Shown piece by piece: positions 6,587-10,347 of a stretch of DNA of 10,347 bases. The position numbers and the translations under genes are program-made. The notes under the pieces are model-generated. The model was not told the origin of the DNA and searched no databases. It saw nothing but the letters and a program-made list of their open reading frames with translations. How positions within the stretch are numbered: position 1 is the stretch's first letter; each line of letters opens with the position of its first letter. The DNA comes from SVFI01 sp045535935 (GTDB lineage: Bacteria; Bacillota; Clostridia; Lachnospirales; Lachnospiraceae): contig JAZSMO010000014.1 of assembly GCA_045535935.1 (NCBI GenBank), forward strand, positions 1-10,347. Direction: 5' to 3'.

Positions 6587-7405
6587 TTACAATTTCAAGA
6601 ATTCAGGAATCCGGTTTTCAAATACGCAGTAGTATTTGAAACCGACTTCCTTCAGCATATCTGCAGCCACGTCAAAGTGATCCTGCAGATATTTTGTTTC
6701 GTGGGCATCAGAGCCGATGGTGATGATTTCACCGCCCAGTTCTTTGTACCGCTTCACGATATCCCTGCATGGGTTCGTGGTGCCGATACCGCACCGGAAA
6801 CCGCCGGTGTTGACTTCGATTCCTTTTTCGTTTTCAATCAAGGTGCGCAGTATTTCATCCATCACATCTGCATGGTCGGCGTAAGAGTAGTCGGCATTTT
6901 TGTTCGGACCGTAGCGCACGACATAATCCAGATGCCCGTATACGTCAAAATTTTGGAAGCCCTTCACATTTTCTAAAATAGATTCGAAATATTCCCGGTA
7001 AGCAACTTTTTCCTCGCGCCCCTCATAGAAATCGGCGTAATAAGGGTCACGACCGTGGCATAAATGTGAGGATCCGATGATAAAGTCAAAATCATGAGAT
7101 TTTGCAAGAATAATATTCTTTCTTTTGATCTCCGGAGCAAGGCCAAGCTCCACTCCGAATAAAATTTTGATCTGCCCACGATATTTTTCACGGGCACGGA
7201 TCAGATCATAGAGATAAGCGTCCACATTTAAAAGGAACATATCCGGCTTGTCGTGCTCACGATAAGGATAGTCGAAATCGTTGTGATCGGTAAAACAAAT
7301 CTGTTTCATCCCGAGGGAAATGGCTTTTTGCACCATTTCTTCGATGGTGGATTTTGCATCTCCGGAATAGGTGGAGTGTACATGTGTATCAGCATAAATA
7401 GGCAT
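6587..7405 (-). CDS. hisK: PHP-domain histidinol-phosphatase
   Basis: This 272-aa protein belongs to the PHP-type histidinol-phosphatase family (HisK/HisJ of Firmicutes), which removes phosphate from L-histidinol phosphate in histidine synthesis. The metal site of the PHP barrel is well kept: DTHVHSTYSGD (6-16), FTDHNDF (38-44), the Glu of FGVELG, IGSSH with a second His in CHGRDPYY, YGHLDYVVRYG, and GSDAHET near the C-terminus. The length matches the family. The start ATG 7405 has AAGGAGGG 5 nt upstream, and a good promoter lies at 7459-7487. It stands alone rather than in a his operon, so the substrate is inferred from family resemblance; other PHP phosphoesterases look similar. Confidence 0.85.
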   Translation of the reverse strand: MPIYADTHVHSTYSGDAKSTIEEMVQKAISLGMKQICFTDHNDFDYPYREHDKPDMFLLNVDAYLYDLIRAREKYRGQIKILFGVELGLAPEIKRKNIILAKSHDFDFIIGSSHLCHGRDPYYADFYEGREEKVAYREYFESILENVKGFQNFDVYGHLDYVVRYGPNKNADYSYADHADVMDEILRTLIENEKGIEVNTGGFRCGIGTTNPCRDIVKRYKELGGEIITIGSDAHETKYLQDHFDVAADMLKEVGFKYYCVFENRIPEFLKL

Positions 7406-7458
7406 AAGAACCCTCCTTGTTTAATATTGGACCGTAAAATATTCGCCGGCTCTTTTTT

Positions 7459-7487
7459 AGTATAACTAACGAAAAACAGACTGACAA
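7459..7487 (-). promoter_or_regulatory. hisK promoter
   Basis: On the minus strand TTGTCA (7487-7482) and TATACT (7464-7459) are 17 bp apart, each a 5/6 match to sigma-A consensus. Transcription would start near 7452, giving a leader of about 47 nt. This fires away from the gapA promoter in the same divergent gap. Confidence 0.7.
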
Positions 7488-7549
7488 TCGGTTTTCTTTG
7501 TTTGTTTTAAACAAAAAACAAAAATAAAAGTAAAAAGTCCAGAAAAGGC

Positions 7550-7578
7550 TTGAATTTTTAGGACAAATTAGTTACAAT
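7550..7578 (+). promoter_or_regulatory. gapA operon promoter
   Basis: TTGAAT (7550-7555) and TACAAT (7573-7578) are 17 bp apart. The stretch just upstream (about 7491-7540) is nearly pure A/T with long A and T runs, as in an UP element, which suits a highly expressed glycolytic operon. The start would be near 7585, leaving an 84-nt leader with the inverted repeat described separately and AGGAGGA 8 nt before the gapA ATG. Confidence 0.75.
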
Positions 7579-7586
7579 AAATTCGC

Positions 7587-7632
7587 TGACAAAATTCTGT
7601 CAAGCGGTATATTATGCCTTTTTTGACAGAAT
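7587..7632 (+). promoter_or_regulatory. Inverted repeat in gapA 5' UTR
   Basis: ATTCTGTCAA (7594-7603) and TTGACAGAAT (7623-7632) are perfect 10-bp arms around a 19-bp centre, in which GGTA/TGCC (7606-7609 with 7615-7618) can extend the hairpin. A further TGACA at 7587-7591 could pair with TGTCA 7598-7602 instead, so two exclusive folds are possible. It starts right at the predicted transcription start. It could be a repressor operator (roadblock) or a 5' hairpin that stabilises the mRNA. Confidence 0.6.
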
Positions 7633-7668
7633 GATATAAAAAAATTCATTTTTAGGAGGAAACTTAAA

Positions 7669-8670
7669 ATGGCAGTAAAAGTAGCAATCAATGGTTTTGG
7701 CCGTATCGGTCGTCTTGCATTCAGACAGATGTTTGGTGCTGAAGGTTATGAAGTAGTTGCAATCAACGATTTAACAAGCCCTAAAATGTTAGCTCACTTG
7801 TTAAAATATGATTCAGCTCAGGGTAAATACGCTTTAGCTGACAAAGTAACAGCTGGCGAAGACTCTATCACAGTTGACGGAAAAGAAATCAAAATCTACG
7901 CTATGGCTAACGCAGCAGAACTTCCATGGGGAGATCTCGGTGTTGACGTAGTATTAGAGTGTACAGGTTTCTATACATCTAAAGACAAAGCTTCTGCTCA
8001 CATCACAGCAGGTGCTCGTAAAGTTGTTATCTCTGCTCCGGCAGGAAACGACCTTCCTACAATCGTTTACAATGTAAACCACAATACATTAACAGCTGAA
8101 GATACAGTTATCTCTGCAGCTTCTTGTACAACAAACTGCTTAGCTCCTATGGCTAAAGCATTAAATGACCTTGCTGGTATCAAATCAGGTATCATGAGCA
8201 CAATTCACGCTTACACAGGTGACCAGATGATCCTTGACGGACCACAGAGAAAAGGCGATTTAAGAAGATCTCGTGCAGGTGCTGTTAATATCGTTCCTAA
8301 CTCAACAGGTGCTGCTAAAGCTATCGGCCTTGTTATCCCAGAGTTAAACGGAAAACTTATCGGATCTGCTCAGCGTGTTCCTACACCTACAGGATCTACA
8401 ACAATCTTAGTTGCAACAGTTGTAAAATCTGTAACAAAAGATGAAATCAACGCAGCTATGAAAGCAGCAGCTACAGAATCATTCGGTTACAACGAAGATG
8501 AAATCGTTTCAAGCGATATCGTTGGAAGCACATTCGGTTCTATCTTTGATGCTACACAGACAATGGTTGGCGAAGACAACTTAGTACAGGTTGTTTCTTG
8601 GTATGACAATGAAAACTCATATGTTAGCCAGATGGTTCGTACAATCAAATACTTTGCTGAATTAGCATAA
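7669..8670 (+). CDS. gapA: Glyceraldehyde-3-phosphate dehydrogenase
   Basis: GapA oxidises glyceraldehyde 3-phosphate with NAD and phosphate to 1,3-bisphosphoglycerate in cytoplasmic glycolysis. The protein is 333 aa, the normal length. The Rossmann motif is NGFGRIGR (8-15), and Asn33-Asp34 after strand 2 fit NAD rather than NADP use. The catalytic Cys153 sits in SAASCTTNCLAP and its partner His180 in HAYTGDQ; phosphate-site residues lie in the NSTGAA and GSAQRVPTPTG segments. The start ATG 7669 has AGGAGGA at 7654-7660. Codon use is strongly biased (ACA, GCT, ATC, AAA), unlike the genes to the left, as expected for a very highly expressed gene. It heads gapA-pgk-tpiA, but no cggR-type regulator gene precedes it. 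Confidence 0.98.
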   Translation: MAVKVAINGFGRIGRLAFRQMFGAEGYEVVAINDLTSPKMLAHLLKYDSAQGKYALADKVTAGEDSITVDGKEIKIYAMANAAELPWGDLGVDVVLECTGFYTSKDKASAHITAGARKVVISAPAGNDLPTIVYNVNHNTLTAEDTVISAASCTTNCLAPMAKALNDLAGIKSGIMSTIHAYTGDQMILDGPQRKGDLRRSRAGAVNIVPNSTGAAKAIGLVIPELNGKLIGSAQRVPTPTGSTTILVATVVKSVTKDEINAAMKAAATESFGYNEDEIVSSDIVGSTFGSIFDATQTMVGEDNLVQVVSWYDNENSYVSQMVRTIKYFAELA

Positions 8671-8698
8671 TCTTTGATAATCAGTACAAAGACCTTTA

Positions 8699-8733
8699 AG
8701 GGTCCGGTCTTATGGACCGGACCCTATTTTTTA
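8699..8733 (+). terminator. Strong terminator-like hairpin between gapA and pgk
   Basis: AGGGTCCGGTC (8699-8709) pairs perfectly with GACCGGACCCT (8715-8725) over a 5-nt loop, followed by ATTTTTTATC. This has the full form of an intrinsic terminator, yet pgk starts 26 bp later with no promoter seen between. It probably gives partial termination, so that gapA transcript exceeds pgk, or protects a processed gapA 3' end. Confidence 0.85.
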
Positions 8734-8758
8734 TCATAATAACTAGGAGGAATTAAAA

Positions 8759-9991
8759 ATGGGATTAAATAAGAAATCCGTAGATGACATCCAGGTAAAA
8801 GGCAAAAGAGTTCTCGTAAGATGTGACTTCAACGTACCTCTCAAAGATGGCGTGATTACAGACGAGACACGTATCGTGGCAGCTCTGCCTACCATCAACA
8901 AATTATTAGCTGACGGAGCAAAATTAATTCTTTGCTCACACCTCGGCAAAGTGAAAAACGGCCCGAACGAAGGCGAATCTTTAGCACCGGTTGCTAAGAG
9001 ACTTTCTGAGAAATTAGGAAAAGAAGTAAACTTCGTTGCTGATTACAACGTAACAGGCGAAGCTGCAACAGCAGCAGTAGCAGCTATGAACGAAGGTGAT
9101 GTAGTTCTTCTTCAGAATACACGTTTCCGTGGCAAAGAGGAGACAAAACCGACAGATGCAGGCGAAGCTTTCGCAAAAGAGCTTGCTGATCTTGCTGATG
9201 TATATGTATGTGACGCATTCGGTTCTGCACACAGAGCACATGCTTCTGTAGCTGTAGTTACAAAATACATCACAGAAAAAGGCGGCGAGAACGCAGTTGG
9301 ATACCTTATGCAGAAAGAAATCGATTTCCTCGGCAATGCTGTAGAAAATCCGGTTAGACCTTTCGTTGCTATCCTCGGCGGAGCAAAAGTTGCTGATAAA
9401 TTAAACGTAATCAACAACCTCATCGAAAAATGTGATACTCTCATCATCGGTGGTGGTATGGCATTCACATTCTTAAAAGCAAAAGGATACGAAGTTGGTA
9501 ACTCATTAGTAGACAATGAGAAGATCGACTACTGTAAAGAAATGATGGCTAAGGCGGAAGCAGCAGGCAAACAGTTATTACTTCCGATCGATACAACAAT
9601 CGCTGCAGGATTCCCGAATCCGATCGATGCTGAAATCGAAGTTTCTGTCGTAGATTCTGACAAGATTCCTGCTGATATGGAAGGTCTTGATATCGGAACA
9701 AAGACAGCTGAGTTATTCGCAGATGCAGTAAAATCTGCTAAGACAGTTGTTTGGAACGGACCGATGGGTGTATTCGAAAACCCTACACTTGCAAAAGGTA
9801 CAATCGCAGTAGCTAAATCTTTAGCAGAAACAGACGCTACAACAATCATCGGTGGCGGTGACTCAGCAGCAGCTGTTAACCAGTTAGGTTTCGCTGACAA
9901 GATGAGCCACATCTCTACAGGTGGCGGAGCTTCCCTTGAATTCTTAGAGGGTAAAGCACTTCCGGGTGTAGTAGCAGCTGATGATAAGTAA
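8759..9991 (+). CDS. pgk: Phosphoglycerate kinase
   Basis: Pgk transfers the acyl-phosphate of 1,3-bisphosphoglycerate to ADP, the first ATP-yielding step of glycolysis. The protein is 410 aa, within the family range. Substrate-binding residues of the N-domain are in VLVRCDFNVPL (18-28), CSHLGKVK (59-66; the common form is SHLGRPK, so Lys replaces Arg here), QNTRF and DAFGSAHRAHAS. The C-domain has LGGAKVADK, GGGMAFTFLKA, the nucleotide-site VWNGPMGVFE, and the late GGGDSAAAV and STGGGASLEF loops. The start ATG 8759 has AGGAGG at 8745-8750. Codon bias matches gapA. The TAA stop (9989-9991) lies inside an 18-bp repeat that is copied 117 bp downstream. Confidence 0.98.
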   Translation: MGLNKKSVDDIQVKGKRVLVRCDFNVPLKDGVITDETRIVAALPTINKLLADGAKLILCSHLGKVKNGPNEGESLAPVAKRLSEKLGKEVNFVADYNVTGEAATAAVAAMNEGDVVLLQNTRFRGKEETKPTDAGEAFAKELADLADVYVCDAFGSAHRAHASVAVVTKYITEKGGENAVGYLMQKEIDFLGNAVENPVRPFVAILGGAKVADKLNVINNLIEKCDTLIIGGGMAFTFLKAKGYEVGNSLVDNEKIDYCKEMMAKAEAAGKQLLLPIDTTIAAGFPNPIDAEIEVSVVDSDKIPADMEGLDIGTKTAELFADAVKSAKTVVWNGPMGVFENPTLAKGTIAVAKSLAETDATTIIGGGDSAAAVNQLGFADKMSHISTGGGASLEFLEGKALPGVVAADDK

Positions 9992-10044
9992 GCACTTAGC
10001 GAAAACGAGCCGATAGGCGAAGTTTGAGGTTAGTGCGAACTTAT
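9984..10044 (+). other. Nested 61-nt hairpin spanning the pgk stop codon
   Basis: From outside in, the pairs are ATAAGT/ACTTAT, an AA/GA internal loop, GCACT/AGTGC, a 6x6 internal loop, AAAC/GTTT, a GA/GAA loop, GCC/GGC, and a GATA tetraloop. The 18 paired positions are in perfect register across the whole element. It has no T-run, so it is not a standard terminator. The outer arm covers the pgk stop codon (9989-9991), so a terminating ribosome would disrupt it. Confidence 0.55.
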
Positions 10045-10119
10045 GCAGGGAAACTTAGTGAAGCCAAGCCGAAGGCGCAGGCTGAACTTAGTTGAGTCGC
10101 TTAAGTAAGCACTTAGCGA
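9985..10119 (+). repeat. 18-bp exact direct repeat, two copies
   Basis: TAAGTAAGCACTTAGCGA occurs at 9985-10002 and again at 10102-10119, 117 bp apart. The core ACTTAG/ACTTAT recurs at 9994, 10039, 10053, 10086 and 10111. The first copy begins in the last Lys codon of pgk. The second copy folds into a local hairpin, CGCTTAAGT (10098-10106) with ACTTAGCG (10111-10118). Confidence 0.8.
10062..10083 (+). other. Second small nested hairpin in pgk-tpiA spacer
   Basis: AGCC (10062-10065) pairs with GGCT (10080-10083), and inside it GCC (10068-10070) pairs with GGC (10074-10076) over GAA. The layout echoes the first hairpin: an outer helix, a purine-rich internal loop and an inner GCC/GGC helix. 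Confidence 0.35.
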
Positions 10120-10152
10120 GCGCAACAGCGAAGCGCATTGCGCAAAAAGTAA

Positions 10153-10187
10153 AAAGGCGAGATAGCGTAGCGCCTCTCGCCTTTACA
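10153..10187 (+). terminator. Terminator-like hairpin just before tpiA
   Basis: AAAGGCGAGA (10153-10162) pairs perfectly with TCTCGCCTTT (10175-10184) over a 12-nt loop; only a short TTT follows. A GCGCAA/TTGCGC stem (10120-10125 with 10138-10143) lies just upstream. The tpiA start is about 30 bp away with no promoter between, so this is more likely an attenuator or RNA-processing/stability element than a full stop. Confidence 0.6.
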
Positions 10188-10213
10188 TATTAAAAACATA
10201 GGAGGCCAAAATC

Positions 10214-10347
10214 ATGGCAAGAAAGAAAATCATCGCCGGCAACTGGAAAATGAACATGACTCCAAGCCAGGCAGTAGAATTAGTAAACACATTAAAACCA
10301 TTAGTAGCAAATGATGATGTAGACGTAGTATTCTGCGTACCTGCAAT
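10214..10347 (+). CDS. tpiA: Triose-phosphate isomerase, 3'-truncated by window edge
   Basis: TpiA interconverts dihydroxyacetone phosphate and glyceraldehyde 3-phosphate. Only the first 44 residues are in the window, but MARKKIIAGNWKMNMTP carries the universal N-x-K motif (Asn10... Lys12 region, GNWKMN) that binds the substrate phosphate and supplies the catalytic Lys. FCVPA at the end fits the second beta strand. The start ATG 10214 has AGGAGG at about 10200-10205, 8 nt upstream. The gene continues the gapA-pgk operon after a 222-bp structured spacer and shares the same codon bias. The catalytic His and Glu lie beyond the window. Confidence 0.96.
   Translation, partial: MARKKIIAGNWKMNMTPSQAVELVNTLKPLVANDDVDVVFCVPA

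Noticed and set aside
6509..6976. 155-aa plus-strand open frame across the mnmA-hisK junction
   Set aside because: It overlaps the ends of two confident genes in another frame or strand and has no motif or translation signal.
7623..7651. TTGACA in the gapA leader as a second promoter
   Set aside because: There is no -10 box at 16-18 bp (TCATTT at best), and the site is better explained as the right arm of the inverted repeat.
9985..10184. CRISPR array in the pgk-tpiA spacer
   Set aside because: There are only two exact repeats of 18 bp, spaced 117 bp apart with hairpins between, and no cas genes nearby.

Overview
The window looks like chromosome from a low-to-medium GC Clostridia (Firmicutes), most likely a Lachnospiraceae-type gut anaerobe. 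The reasons are strong AGGAGG ribosome binding sites, sigma-A-like promoters with 17-bp spacers, a SpoVB-type flippase, a PHP-type histidinol phosphatase, and a gapA-pgk-tpiA order with strongly biased codon use. This assignment is by eye; no search was run.

Region A (about 1-2880) is visibly A/T-rich and accessory in character. It holds the 3' part of an alpha/beta hydrolase, a small unrecognised gene broken by an apparent one-base deletion, a further coding remnant, a GNAT acetyltransferase, and a MarR-family repressor gene in tight operon with a flavodoxin-like gene. The marR promoter carries two copies of a palindrome, GTAAT-N3-TTACC, 22 bp apart, which look like its own operators. A 22-codon hydrophobic mini-ORF follows the flavodoxin.

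Region B (about 2880-7470) is housekeeping. A SpoVB/MurJ-superfamily flippase and a class I DAHP synthase (first step of the shikimate pathway) lie on the minus strand and end at a shared terminator. A divergent mnmA (tRNA 2-thiouridylase) has its own promoter and meets a minus-strand PHP histidinol phosphatase tail to tail.

Region C (about 7470-10347) is the glycolytic operon gapA-pgk-tpiA (tpiA cut by the window end), covering triose phosphate interconversion through 3-phosphoglycerate. A sigma-A promoter precedes gapA, and a 10-bp inverted repeat sits just inside its 5' UTR. A strong terminator-like hairpin separates gapA from pgk with no obvious promoter after it. The 222-bp pgk-tpiA gap is filled with nested hairpins and an 18-bp exact direct repeat whose first copy spans the pgk stop codon. 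That structured spacer is the best candidate in the window for something undescribed. I see no defence system, CRISPR array, transposase, tRNA or rRNA.
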